Assembly: GCA_937957685.1 (NCBI GenBank)
Contig: CALGAO010000096.1
Location: forward strand, 1-64,000
Direction of reading: 5' to 3'
Length of the DNA stretch: 64,000 bases
From: an uncultured Paenibacillaceae bacterium
GTDB lineage: Bacteria; Bacillota; Bacilli; Paenibacillales; DA-C8
Below are positions 31,630 to 39,649 of the stretch, piece by piece; the first letter of the stretch is position 1; every line of letters begins with the position of its first letter. The notes beneath the pieces were generated by a model that saw only the letters and a program-made list of their open reading frames with translations, was not told the origin of the DNA and made no database searches. Both the position numbers and the translations under genes were made by a program.

Positions 31630-32790
31630 TCACTGCTTCAGCACGAAGGTTCCCCGAATGATGAACATGCCCTGCCTTCGTGCGATCTCCAGCTCGCCGC
31701 CCGCAGACTTGATGCGGTCGCGCATGGCGGTCAGCCCGAACCCCTCCTGGATCGGTTCATCCTGTCCTTCCCTGGTTTCGTTGCTGACCTCGAAGCGGAA
31801 GATGGATCCGCCGGGACTTTCCAGCAAGATGCTTACCTTGCGCGACGAGCCATGGCGCATCGCATTTGTCAAGGCTTCCTGGATGGAACGATACACCGCG
31901 GCGGATTGATCATTGTCGAGGACGACCGACAGCGCGCCTTGTCTGACGACGAAGTCCACCTGCATGAAGCTTTCGGCTTCAAGGTTTCGGATCAGCCTGA
32001 GCAGCGCCTGGATGCCGCCAGGCTCTTCGTTCTGAAGCGCCTTCACCGCGCTTCGCGTTTCCTGAAGGCTCTCCTGGGCAAGCCGCTTCATCTGCTCCGC
32101 GATGGGCCTGTTCTCCTCCGATGCCTGCATGCGGAACGTCTCCAACTGCATCAGCAGCGATGTCAGCTTATGCCCCACGGAGTCATGGATCCGTCTGGCG
32201 ATATAGGTTCTCTCCGCGATGCGGGCCGCTTCTTCGTTGCTCCTGGTATCACGCTTCAGCTTGCGGTACTCGTCGAGCAGCGCATCGTAACGGGCTGTCG
32301 CCTCGCTGCTCGACTCCTTGGCCCGCCTGTATCCGAACCATACGGCAACATAGGCGGCGTCAAACAGCAGCAGGTACGGCAGCAATCGAAGTTGCTCCTG
32401 CAGGATCGCGTAAGCGACCAGGGAACAAGCGCTTGACGCGATGATCGCGGTGGACCAGCCGCGTCTCGTTTCCATGGAGTAGCGCCAGGTGGCATAGGTG
32501 CTGACGAACAGCGCAAACCACAGCGCGATGTCCGCTTGCGACGATCCGTGGGGAGAGTCCGATACTCCAGATCCGGACGCATACAACGGAGCATATACTG
32601 CCGCAAGCGATCCCACATGCAGGATAAATGCCGCTAACTGTCGCTCGCGGAACAGATCGTGCAAGAAGTGGCAGGCCCAGAATAAGGCGCAACTGAACAG
32701 CCCGATCGTCATCGCTCTTTCATCTGCATAGATCAAGAAAACCAGCCACGCAGCAACCGGCCAACCTATATCCAACCAGAATTGACGCAT
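31630..32790 (-). CDS. Sensor histidine kinase (HisKA_3), LnrJ-like
   Basis: The protein is 386 residues. The ATG at 32790 (MRQFWLDIGW) follows GGGAGAGGAT, which decides between two possible starts. The N-terminal half has about five to six transmembrane helices with almost no extracellular loop, the intramembrane-sensing layout expected for detecting membrane-active antibiotics. His202 lies in the HisKA_3 motif RRIHDSVGHKLTS. The ATP-binding domain has the N-box (ALTNAMRHGSS) and G-box (GFGLTAMRDRI). It pairs with the LuxR-type regulator next to it. Confidence 0.88.
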   Translation of the reverse strand: MRQFWLDIGWPVAAWLVFLIYADERAMTIGLFSCALFWACHFLHDLFRERQLAAFILHVGSLAAVYAPLYASGSGVSDSPHGSSQADIALWFALFVSTYATWRYSMETRRGWSTAIIASSACSLVAYAILQEQLRLLPYLLLFDAAYVAVWFGYRRAKESSSEATARYDALLDEYRKLKRDTRSNEEAARIAERTYIARRIHDSVGHKLTSLLMQLETFRMQASEENRPIAEQMKRLAQESLQETRSAVKALQNEEPGGIQALLRLIRNLEAESFMQVDFVVRQGALSVVLDNDQSAAVYRSIQEALTNAMRHGSSRKVSILLESPGGSIFRFEVSNETREGQDEPIQEGFGLTAMRDRIKSAGGELEIARRQGMFIIRGTFVLKQ

Positions 32791-32977
32791 GCTCGCGATC
32801 CTCTCCCATGTTTGGCTACATTCGATGCTTGCGCTGAGTTGCCTCACTCCGCTCGCGCCGGAAGGCTCCGTCAGCGCTGGGTTATCCGCCCTAGGCAGAC
32901 ATTTTCTGCTTACAGGCTGCGTTCGCGCCGGATTTCCCGCCGCCCATACAGCATCTGCCCCCTTGATGTCTCATCAA

Positions 32978-33009
32978 CAAAAATTCCTGCGACACTCTGG
33001 CGCAGGAAT
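32978..33009 (-). terminator. Terminator after the FAH-family gene
   Basis: ATTCCTGCG (32983-32991) pairs with CGCAGGAAT (33001-33009). On the - strand it is followed by TTTTT. Confidence 0.85.
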
Positions 33010-33020
33010 CATGTTCGTCG

Positions 33021-33653
33021 TCAGTCGAGCTTGATCCGGCATTCGCCCAAACACTCTTCTCCCCAGTACAATGCCAGATGGTCGCCATCCTGCACGCTGC
33101 CGACACCGGCAGGCGTACCGGTGAAGATCAGATCGCCGGCATCCAGTCCATAATGGTTGCCGATATGATCGATCAGCTGCTGCAGATCGAAGATCATATC
33201 GCGAATATGCCCGCGTTGCTTCTCCACGCTGTTGATCCGCAGGACGAACTCTCTCGCTTCCAGTTCCGCCAGGGGATCGGTCAACGGTCTGAATGCCGTC
33301 AGCAATGCAGAGTTGCGGAATCCCTTCGCCTTCAACCAGGGATGTTGCTTCTTCTTGAGCTCACCTTGCAGTTCACGCATCGTCAGATCCAGGCCGAGCG
33401 CGAAGCCGTCGATCAGGTTCGATGCTGCCAGTCCGGGAGCATAGGGGCGTCCGATGCGCACCACCAGCTCCGCCTCGTAGTGAATATCCCCATACTGTCC
33501 AGGCAAGCCGATCCTCCCACCGTTCATCTCCGCAACCGCATGGGTGGGTTTCATGAAGATCATCGGGCTGTCAGGAACTTCATTGCCGAGCTCCGCGGCA
33601 TGCAGGACATAATTTCTGCCTACACAGAAGATGTTACGAATTCCTTCCACCAT
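33021..33653 (-). CDS. Fumarylacetoacetate hydrolase family protein
   Basis: The protein is 210 residues. The family core is present: CVGRNYVLHAAELG, PMIFMKPTHAVA, YEAELVVRIG (acidic metal ligands in the E-x-E of EAELV) and AGDLIFTGTPAGVG near the C-terminus. It is a short, single-domain member of the type found in acylpyruvase and oxaloacetate decarboxylase/tautomerase proteins. The substrate cannot be read from sequence. GAGAGGCG precedes the ATG. A terminator lies just downstream. Confidence 0.88.
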   Translation of the reverse strand: MVEGIRNIFCVGRNYVLHAAELGNEVPDSPMIFMKPTHAVAEMNGGRIGLPGQYGDIHYEAELVVRIGRPYAPGLAASNLIDGFALGLDLTMRELQGELKKKQHPWLKAKGFRNSALLTAFRPLTDPLAELEAREFVLRINSVEKQRGHIRDMIFDLQQLIDHIGNHYGLDAGDLIFTGTPAGVGSVQDGDHLALYWGEECLGECRIKLD

Positions 33654-33941
33654 TCACGCCTCTCATTCTGTACCAGATGTTGGGTGATTCCCGATTGCCA
33701 ATCTTGTGCAACCTTATCATAACCGTGTCCTGGTGCGGATGCAAGAAAATCATGCACGGGACGGTTTCTATTCATACATCCGTTGCTTGCTTATGGCGGA
33801 AAATGGAGACATATCGCATCGCTGGAGCGATCAGCAGGCTGACGGAACACCGTTTTTCACACCGATTCGTCGTATTCGCGGGCCGGATGGTTGAATGACG
33901 TTTGGAAGCGGACAAGGCGTGCGAGCATGTCGAAGCGGCAT
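33654..33941. other. Intergenic stretch between lipoprotein and FAH-family genes
   Basis: This 288-bp stretch must carry the promoter of the - strand FAH-family gene. I could not pick convincing -35/-10 elements and see no gene in it. Confidence 0.4.
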
Positions 33942-33977
33942 AAAAAAGCTCCCAGGCATCTCCTGATGCCCGGGAGC
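33942..33977 (-). terminator. Terminator after the DUF3221/Gmad2 lipoprotein gene
   Basis: GCTCCCAGGCATC (33948-33960) pairs with GATGCCCGGGAGC (33965-33977). A run of six U residues follows on the - strand. Confidence 0.92.
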
Positions 33978-34014
33978 CGCATGCGCTGAAGCGAACGAAG
34001 CGACGATCCTCGCC

Positions 34015-35004
34015 TTAACCCGAACTTTCCGCCGAATATTGAATCAGATCCTCCTCTACGGTCAGCGGGATAACAAGCTCCTTCTCCATCGATCCGTCCC
34101 TTGGGCTGTAGACGAAGAGCACCAGCATGACATTCGGCTGCGAGGCGTGGTCGAAGCTGACCTCGAACGAGAAGCTCCCCCACTCCGGCGCACCAGCGCT
34201 TGCCATCTCATGGCCTTCGGCCAGCACGCTGTGCCCGTCCTCCAGCACCCAGCTGAAGGCAGCCTCGAAGACGCGCGCTTCTCCCTCGACGGTGAAGGTC
34301 TTCCCGACCCGAGTTTCCGGATGCGGGTAATAGACCCGGAATGCGTCGTTCTCCAGCACGATGTTCGGCCGGATCTCACCGCTCCGCGCGTCGACCCTTA
34401 CGGCAAACGGCTCATCCATGTACATGGGATGGACAAGGACGATCTCCCAGGACTCGTGTTCTTCATTCCACCTGGCGTCCTTGACTGCCCACGGTCCAGC
34501 CACCTCGTTCTGCGCCTCGATGGCGGTCCTCACCGCTTCTTGTCTCGACATCGGGGCGACCGTATCGACCGGATGAACGATGATCTGGGCAGCGGCCGCC
34601 TGCATCGGATACGATTCCGCTACCGGTCCGACTGTCCACACCTCCACGGACATGCCAATGTCCAGTTCATCCAGGGATATGGCATGCGCCGTCCCCGTCG
34701 TGATCTTCGTCTGATCGCTTATGCGGAGCGAATAGGCATCCACATAGGAGTCCTCGCCCTTGTCGATATAGGCGGTGACCAGCAAGGTTGCGTCTCCCTT
34801 GTCCGTGATGTATCCCTGTGTAATCGCCAGCTCTGGCTCGTTCAGTTCGCCTGTCTGCTCATCCCCGTTGCTTGCATCGGTTGTTTCCTCGTTTGCATGG
34901 CTGTCTGATCCCGATGTGCCGCGGCCCCACTCACAGGCTGCCAGCATCATGGTCAGCGCCATAACCATAGCCAGTATGGTCACTCTCCAGATCGCGCCAT
35001 TCAT
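34015..35004 (-). CDS. Lipoprotein with DUF3221-like and Gmad2 domains
   Basis: The protein is 329 residues. The ATG at 35004 follows AAGGAGTGATCACC. A type II signal peptide (ILAMVMALTMMLAAC) gives a lipidated Cys, then a Ser/Thr/Glu-rich linker. The first domain (about residues 60-145) resembles DUF3221 (GYITDKGDATLLVTAY, GMSVEVWTVGPVAESYPMQA). A PepSY-like segment (RQEAVRTAIEAQNEVAG) follows, and the C-terminal region matches the Gmad2 immunoglobulin-like domain of spore-germination-associated proteins (YPHPETRVGKTFTVEGEARV, FEVSF). It is probably anchored to the outer face of the membrane; the role is unknown. Confidence 0.78.
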   Translation of the reverse strand: MNGAIWRVTILAMVMALTMMLAACEWGRGTSGSDSHANEETTDASNGDEQTGELNEPELAITQGYITDKGDATLLVTAYIDKGEDSYVDAYSLRISDQTKITTGTAHAISLDELDIGMSVEVWTVGPVAESYPMQAAAAQIIVHPVDTVAPMSRQEAVRTAIEAQNEVAGPWAVKDARWNEEHESWEIVLVHPMYMDEPFAVRVDARSGEIRPNIVLENDAFRVYYPHPETRVGKTFTVEGEARVFEAAFSWVLEDGHSVLAEGHEMASAGAPEWGSFSFEVSFDHASQPNVMLVLFVYSPRDGSMEKELVIPLTVEEDLIQYSAESSG

Positions 35005-35082
35005 GGTGATCACTCCTTTCCTACCCCTTGGACGCAACCCGGGGTCAGAAGTTTCAGGCAGAGGCGCAGGCCGGTGCCCATT

Positions 35083-35688
35083 CTAGAATTCCCTTCTCCG
35101 GTAGATATGAAGAGATATCCAGACCGAAACGGCGAGGAGCAGGAGAACGCCGATGATCAGCACGATCAGCCTGCTCGACTCGCTGGTCGGAAGCAGGGTG
35201 TCCAATTGCGCGTTCCCGAAACCGAACATCAGGACGAAGATCAGGATGAACGTGATCATCCGCGATCTGGTATAGCCGTATTTGAATATGATCGGCAACG
35301 CGATGGAGGTGTAAACGGTAAGGATGCCCGCTGCGGCCAGGATCACCTGCCAGGTCAAGGGAGGGATCGTGATCGGCAGCTTCAGAACATCGAAAACAGC
35401 GATGATCAGGCCATTCAGCACCAAAGCATAGGCTGCAAAGACATACACGGACAGATACTTCGCGAAGACGATCTTCGTCTTGCTGATGGGCAGGCTGGCC
35501 AGAAGCTTGTCGCTGTTGTACTTGTCCTCATAGGCGCTGGCCCCGAACACAAGCATATAGCTGACCATGATCACGCTGAACATCAGGCTGACATTGGACC
35601 AGGCGGCAAGGAACAGCACGGCGATGAAGGCGGACAGGAACAGGTTGCGTTTCTGGATGAGGAAATCTTTTTTAATTAATGTGTACAT
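35083..35688 (-). CDS. ABC-2 transporter permease
   Basis: The protein is about 201 residues with six predicted helices (LFLSAFIAVLFLAAW, LMFSVIMVSYMLVFGA, YLSVYVFAAYALVLNGLI, WQVILAAAGILTVYTS, MITFILIFVLMFGFG, LIVLIIGVLLLLAVSVW). The start ATG at 35688 lies inside the 3' end of the ATPase gene (17-bp overlap), and AAAGGA lies upstream. It is the membrane partner of the YtrB-like ATPase. Small ABC-2 permeases of this kind often work in peptide-antibiotic or envelope-stress exporters. Confidence 0.8.
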   Translation of the reverse strand: MYTLIKKDFLIQKRNLFLSAFIAVLFLAAWSNVSLMFSVIMVSYMLVFGASAYEDKYNSDKLLASLPISKTKIVFAKYLSVYVFAAYALVLNGLIIAVFDVLKLPITIPPLTWQVILAAAGILTVYTSIALPIIFKYGYTRSRMITFILIFVLMFGFGNAQLDTLLPTSESSRLIVLIIGVLLLLAVSVWISLHIYRRREF

Positions 35689-36550
35689 CACGATGCTCAT
35701 CCTTTCTGATGGTATACAGCATGATGTCCTCGATGCTTGGCCGCTCCATGATCACCGAATCGCCAAGCCGCCGTCTGACCTCCGGACCGTTGTCTGTCAA
35801 TGCCGTATACCCATAGTCATGCTCTTTCACGCTGACAAACAACGAGCGATGCTTCAGCAGATCGAGTTTGTCTCCCTTCACGATTCGATAGCGCTCGAGC
35901 AGCTCATCTTTGGCGTGGGAGAAAACGATCTGTCCATGATGTAGGAAGGTGATATAATCCGCCACCTTATCGAGGTCGGATGTGATATGCGTGGAGAAGA
36001 AAATCGATTTCTCCTCATCCTGCATCACATCTCTGAGTATGTCCAACATCTCGCTGCGAATAACCGGATCCAGGCCAGAAGTCGGCTCATCCAGGATGAG
36101 CAGCTCGGCATGATGGGACAGGGCCACGATCAGGGCAAACTTCATCTTCATTCCTTTGGACAGCTGCTTGATCGGCTTGTTCAAAGGTAGCGCCAGCTCT
36201 CGGGCATATTTGTTGAACAGGGCATCATCCCACCGTTTGTAGAATGGGCGAATGATGTTCTTCATCTCCTGTGCGGTCAGTTCCTCGTAGTAGTGATTCT
36301 CATCGTAGACGAACCCGATCCTCTGCTTGATCGCGATCTCATCCTGCTCGTGATTCATGCCGAAGATGCGGATCTCGCCGCTGTCCTTGCGGATCAGGTT
36401 CATGATCAGCTTGATCGTCGTGCTCTTCCCGGCCCCGTTCGGTCCGATGAATCCCATGATATATCCGCGCTCCAGGGTCAGATCGATCGACTTCAGCGCG
36501 AAATCCTGGTATCGCTTGGTGACTCCCTTCAGTTCCAGTATGCTGCTCAT
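35672..36550 (-). CDS. ABC transporter ATP-binding protein, YtrB-like
   Basis: The protein is 292 residues. Walker A GPNGAGKS is at residues 36-43. The signature is LSKGMKMK rather than LSGGQ, a hallmark of the YtrB/BcrA-like subfamily, and Walker B is LLILDEPTSGLDP. The C-terminal extension ends in PSIEDIMLY. Six base pairs separate it from the GntR regulator gene upstream, and the permease gene overlaps its end. The three genes together match the core of the ytr operon, induced by cell-wall antibiotics in B. subtilis. Confidence 0.88.
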   Translation of the reverse strand: MSSILELKGVTKRYQDFALKSIDLTLERGYIMGFIGPNGAGKSTTIKLIMNLIRKDSGEIRIFGMNHEQDEIAIKQRIGFVYDENHYYEELTAQEMKNIIRPFYKRWDDALFNKYARELALPLNKPIKQLSKGMKMKFALIVALSHHAELLILDEPTSGLDPVIRSEMLDILRDVMQDEEKSIFFSTHITSDLDKVADYITFLHHGQIVFSHAKDELLERYRIVKGDKLDLLKHRSLFVSVKEHDYGYTALTDNGPEVRRRLGDSVIMERPSIEDIMLYTIRKDEHRDVHIN

Positions 36551-36556
36551 GCTCCA

Positions 36557-36931
36557 TCACCCTTCTTCATAGATAAGATTCAGTATTTGCCGCAGCTCTT
36601 CCAGGCTGAGTCCGATCAGCCTGGCCGTCTCCACCGCTTCGGTTAGCCGTTCTTCGATCAGCTTGAGCTTCTCCTCCCGCACCATCTGCCTGTTGATCGG
36701 GGCGACGAAGGACCCTTTGCCCGCCACGGTGACGATGAAGCCCTCCCGTTCGAGATCGTCATATGCGCGTTTCGTGGTAATGACACTGATGTTCAGTTCC
36801 TTCGCCAGGCTGCGAATCGAGGGCAATGGCTCCATCTCCTTCAGCTGGCCGTTGATGATCTGATCTTTAATCTGATTAAATAATTGCAAATAAATCGGAA
36901 CATCGGATGTATTGGAGATCTTGAGGTGCAT
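36557..36931 (-). CDS. GntR-family repressor, YtrA subfamily
   Basis: The protein is 124 residues. The ATG at 36931 (MHLKIS) follows AGGGGGG. The N-terminal winged helix is typical GntR (PIYLQLFNQIKDQIINGQL, LPSIRSLAKELNISVITTKRAYDDLEREGFI). A short two-helix C-terminal dimerisation region, instead of a ligand domain, defines the YtrA subfamily. A 39-bp interrupted palindrome overlapping its promoter is the obvious operator. It probably represses itself and the downstream ABC genes. Confidence 0.9.
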   Translation of the reverse strand: MHLKISNTSDVPIYLQLFNQIKDQIINGQLKEMEPLPSIRSLAKELNISVITTKRAYDDLEREGFIVTVAGKGSFVAPINRQMVREEKLKLIEERLTEAVETARLIGLSLEELRQILNLIYEEG

Positions 36932-36960
36932 GTTTGCTGCATCCCCCCTTGAGCGACGAT

Positions 36961-37009
36961 TGTTATAACTGTATATATACATTATATACAGTTATAACAG
37001 TTTGATCAA
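36961..37009 (-). promoter_or_regulatory. Promoter and palindromic operator of the ytr-like operon
   Basis: Perfect 17-bp arms at 36961-36977 and 36983-36999 (centred on TACAT) form the inverted repeat TGTTATAACTGTATATA/TATATACAGTTATAACA. On the - strand TTGATC (37009-37004) and TATAAT (36986-36981), 17 bp apart, give a good SigA promoter. Its -10 lies in the palindrome, ideal for repression by the GntR protein. Confidence 0.88.
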
Positions 37010-37041
37010 CTGTAATCCATACCTATGATCCGCCGAACAAG

Positions 37042-37078
37042 AAAAAGGCAGGTGACCATGAAGATCTCCTGCCTTTCC
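37042..37078 (-). terminator. Terminator after the holin-like gene
   Basis: AAAGGCAGG (37044-37052) pairs with CCTGCCTTT (37068-37076), with T-rich flank on the - strand (CCTGCCTTTTTC). Confidence 0.75.
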
Positions 37079-37212
37079 TGGTTGAAGCCGGAACGATTAA
37101 CGCGCAACTGATCTGGCCATCGACACATTGCCGCGAAACTGCCGCATGAAACAGAAAAGGCAGGCAGAACACGCCGTTTCCGCCCGCCCCGGATTGGGAA
37201 CTGGTCCCCCGC

Positions 37213-37563
37213 TTATTGCGGTTTCTTGACCTTCTTCTGATGCTCCAGAACGGCCCGCTCAATCGCCGCGCGGATCTGGTCGCGATCCGCCTGGAGGCCA
37301 CGGCTGTTGAGCTGCCGCTCCACGAACCTGATGGCTTCCTCAAGCTTCTCTGGCCCTTTCATCTCCTGATACACCACCTCTACGAATGAAAATGCCTGCT
37401 CACCCAGCTTGAGCAATAGCTCCTGCTGTTCCTTGGTCAAGTTCATCTCGAGCCATGCTGCCACTTTCCTGCGCAGCCACAGGACGGCTGCTGCGATGAG
37501 GATGCTGAGCACGGTTACGGCACCGTTCATGATGGGCTCCAGAACCTGTTCCCAGTTGATCAT
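37213..37563 (-). CDS. Phage holin, LLH family
   Basis: The protein is 116 residues. One N-terminal transmembrane helix (NGAVTVLSILIAAAVLWL) is followed by a long amphipathic helical cytosolic tail (LTKEQQELLLKLGEQAFSFVEVVYQE, LEEAIRFVERQLNSRG), the layout of LLH-family holins. The ATG at 37563 overlaps the stop of the glucosaminidase gene (ATGA), so the two are translated together. Holins form membrane lesions that release the lytic enzyme. No other phage genes are adjacent. Confidence 0.8.
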   Translation of the reverse strand: MINWEQVLEPIMNGAVTVLSILIAAAVLWLRRKVAAWLEMNLTKEQQELLLKLGEQAFSFVEVVYQEMKGPEKLEEAIRFVERQLNSRGLQADRDQIRAAIERAVLEHQKKVKKPQ

Positions 37564-38324
37564 GACTTATCAGCTCCGAACAAACCTGCCCTGTACATCA
37601 CCGTCACCAGACGATAAAAGTCCAGGCTTCCGCCATCCGGTGTGTCGATGATCTTCTTCCCGTCGATACCGTAGATGCTGGAAGCGGCCTTAACCGCTTC
37701 CTTCGCCCAGTCCGGTATGGGGACCGAGTGGAGCTGTGCGAGCTCCTTGGCCTCCATGGCCAACCTGGCAATCGCCTGCTCGTAAGCAGTGATCCTCCTG
37801 TCCATGTCCTCGAGCTTTCGTTCCAGCTCAGCGATTCGTTCCATGGCGTTGTTCGCCTCCTCGTCGTAGGTCTTCAGCTCGTGCAACTTGCTGATCGCCA
37901 TGAGCTTGGAGGCATATTGCGGATCGGTCGCATAGCCGCATTCCTGCAGCATCCTCGCTTGCTCATCCGGCGACCTGGCATCGATCACGCGCTGATATCT
38001 CCCCGGGTTATGAAGGAACAGCAGCGCCTGATCCTTGAGGCAATGCTCGATGGAGTCGTAAGCCCGAAAGTTCGCGGCGATGTGATCGACCCTCGTACCA
38101 TCCACGACCTCCCATGTGGTGGCGGATACGCTTCGACCCTGCCAGTAGGGAGTTGTGCGGCCGCTGCCCACCTTGTAGCCGACGAGATTAAACCAGCTGT
38201 TGATCTTCCCGCCTGTCTCCAGGATCATCTGGGCGATCGAGACGGATGGGAACAGGACGCCGCCGTCCACTCGCACCTTGACCGCCACTGGCGCGACCGT
38301 CGCAATAAACGCCTCTCGCGACAT
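37560..38324 (-). CDS. Glucosaminidase-domain endolysin-like protein
   Basis: The protein is 254 residues without a signal peptide, as expected for a holin-dependent enzyme. The N-terminal domain (about residues 1-150) is a mannosyl-glycoprotein endo-beta-N-acetylglucosaminidase (FlgJ/LytD-like) fold: EAFIATVAPVAVKVR, SVSIAQMILETGG with the catalytic Glu, NLVGYK, and FRAYDSIEHCLKDQA. A coiled coil (AMERIAELERKLEDMDRRITAYEQAI) links to a C-terminal region ending in DFYRLVTVMYRAGLFG. It would cleave peptidoglycan glycan strands. It overlaps the holin gene. Confidence 0.83.
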   Translation of the reverse strand: MSREAFIATVAPVAVKVRVDGGVLFPSVSIAQMILETGGKINSWFNLVGYKVGSGRTTPYWQGRSVSATTWEVVDGTRVDHIAANFRAYDSIEHCLKDQALLFLHNPGRYQRVIDARSPDEQARMLQECGYATDPQYASKLMAISKLHELKTYDEEANNAMERIAELERKLEDMDRRITAYEQAIARLAMEAKELAQLHSVPIPDWAKEAVKAASSIYGIDGKKIIDTPDGGSLDFYRLVTVMYRAGLFGADKS

Positions 38325-38812
38325 ATGACTGCCTATCCCCTCCCTTGTTGCAGCCTCGGCCAGACGATTCCGTCTTCGGGGACCGACGCGCTGACAGGTC
38401 CATATGGCGAGGCGGCGATCCGACCGGATCGAACCGCCGAGACGATCATCTGAAGCCCGTCCATTTCCTGTTCATCACGATCCGCGCGTCGGCCGCTCCG
38501 ATCCTCTGTCGGAGAAGTCCGGCCTGATATATGCTATTCAAGGGTGACCGCTCCCGCCTCGGACAAACATGCAAGGAACCGCAAGTTCCGCCATTTGACA
38601 GGTGCCAACCGCCTGCAGGCTTGCGAACAAGCAAAAAGGCCGTCCGAAAATCCGGACAGCCTGTCGACAGCATGGTGTTTTCTCGAAAAGTGATATTCGG
38701 ATATTGGATGGTCTGAACGAAGCAACGGGCCGTTAGCGATGGACGGACCCATGCCTTGCAATCTGCCGCAGCCCTCAACGCCTCGATCTGTTGCCCTCTT
38801 CGGCCATAGCGA
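38325..38812. other. Non-coding region with terminator of the metallo-hydrolase gene
   Basis: Stretch of 488 bp without a supported gene. It holds the terminator at 38633-38662 and presumably the promoter of the holin/glucosaminidase pair, which I could not locate. Confidence 0.4.
38633..38662 (-). terminator. Terminator of the MBL-fold hydrolase gene
   Basis: AGGC..GTCCG (38637-38646) pairs with CGGAC..GCCT (38653-38662) with one mismatch. TTTTT follows on the - strand. Confidence 0.75.
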
Positions 38813-39502
38813 TTACAGGCTGATGCTTTGACCCGGCTTCATGCCCGTTCCCTGGATCCCGCGCTCCTGGAGAAGGCCGATGAAGGCATCCGCCTCTTGC
38901 CTGATGGGAGGGAATGTGTTGTAATGGATCGGCACCACATGTTTGGCCTTCACCCATTCGGCTGCGATCGCGGCTTCACGAGGTCCCATCGTATAGGTAT
39001 CGCCGATCGGCAGGAAGGCGAGATCGATCTGGTGCAGCTCGCCGAACAGCTTCATATCGCCGAACAGCGCCGTATCTCCGGCGTGATAGATCGTCTTGCC
39101 CTCGCACTGGATGATGTAGCCGCCAGGCATGCCGGCATAGTAGATGCGCTGCTCCTCCTCGATCACGATCCCCGAGCTGTGGAAGGCTTGTACGAGCTGC
39201 GCCCTGGCAAAGCCCAGATCGACGGAACCGCCCAGATTGACCTCGATCGTCTCGGCCCCTTTCCATCTCATCAGATTGGCCAGCTCGAAGGTGGCCACGA
39301 TCTTCGCGCCATTGGCCCTGGCGATCGGCACGGCGTCGAGGATATGGTCCTGGTGGGCGTGCGTCAGCAGGATATACTGCACCTTGACGTCCTCCGGCTT
39401 CGTGACGCTGAGCGGATTGGCGGACAGGAACGGATCGATGACCAGCGAGTGGTCGCCGCTCTTGATCTGAACGCATGAATGTCCGTGGTAGATAATGTCC
39501 AT
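38813..39502 (-). CDS. UPF0173 metal-dependent hydrolase (MBL fold)
   Basis: The protein is 229 residues. The metallo-beta-lactamase metal-binding motif HxHxDH occurs as THAHQDH (His48, His50, Asp52, His53). Further ligands are in FHSSG, HAGDTALFGDM and VPIHYNTFP. The opening MDIIYHGHSCVQI is characteristic of the UPF0173 / YtkL group. It is a cytosolic hydrolase of unknown substrate. It stands alone with its own terminator. Confidence 0.92.
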   Translation of the reverse strand: MDIIYHGHSCVQIKSGDHSLVIDPFLSANPLSVTKPEDVKVQYILLTHAHQDHILDAVPIARANGAKIVATFELANLMRWKGAETIEVNLGGSVDLGFARAQLVQAFHSSGIVIEEEQRIYYAGMPGGYIIQCEGKTIYHAGDTALFGDMKLFGELHQIDLAFLPIGDTYTMGPREAAIAAEWVKAKHVVPIHYNTFPPIRQEADAFIGLLQERGIQGTGMKPGQSISL

Positions 39503-39599
39503 ACATGATCCCCTCCAGATTCAGAATGATCTTCTGTTTCCATCATACGGAAACTTCCGGCGGCTTGTCAAAATGTCGTTCAGCGCCTCCGTTACATGT

Positions 39600-39642
39600 A
39601 AAAAGAGGCCGGGAAGGACCCTTCACGGTCTCCTTCCCGACC
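39600..39642 (-). terminator. Terminator of the cysJI operon
   Basis: GGCCGGGAAGGA (39607-39618) pairs with TCCTTCCCGACC (39631-39642). TTTTT follows on the - strand. Confidence 0.88.
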
Positions 39643-39649
39643 TCCCGGC

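Noticed and set aside
37213..38324. Intact prophage
   Set aside because: Only the lysis pair is present. Flanking genes are ordinary chromosomal genes without integrase, capsid or tail functions.
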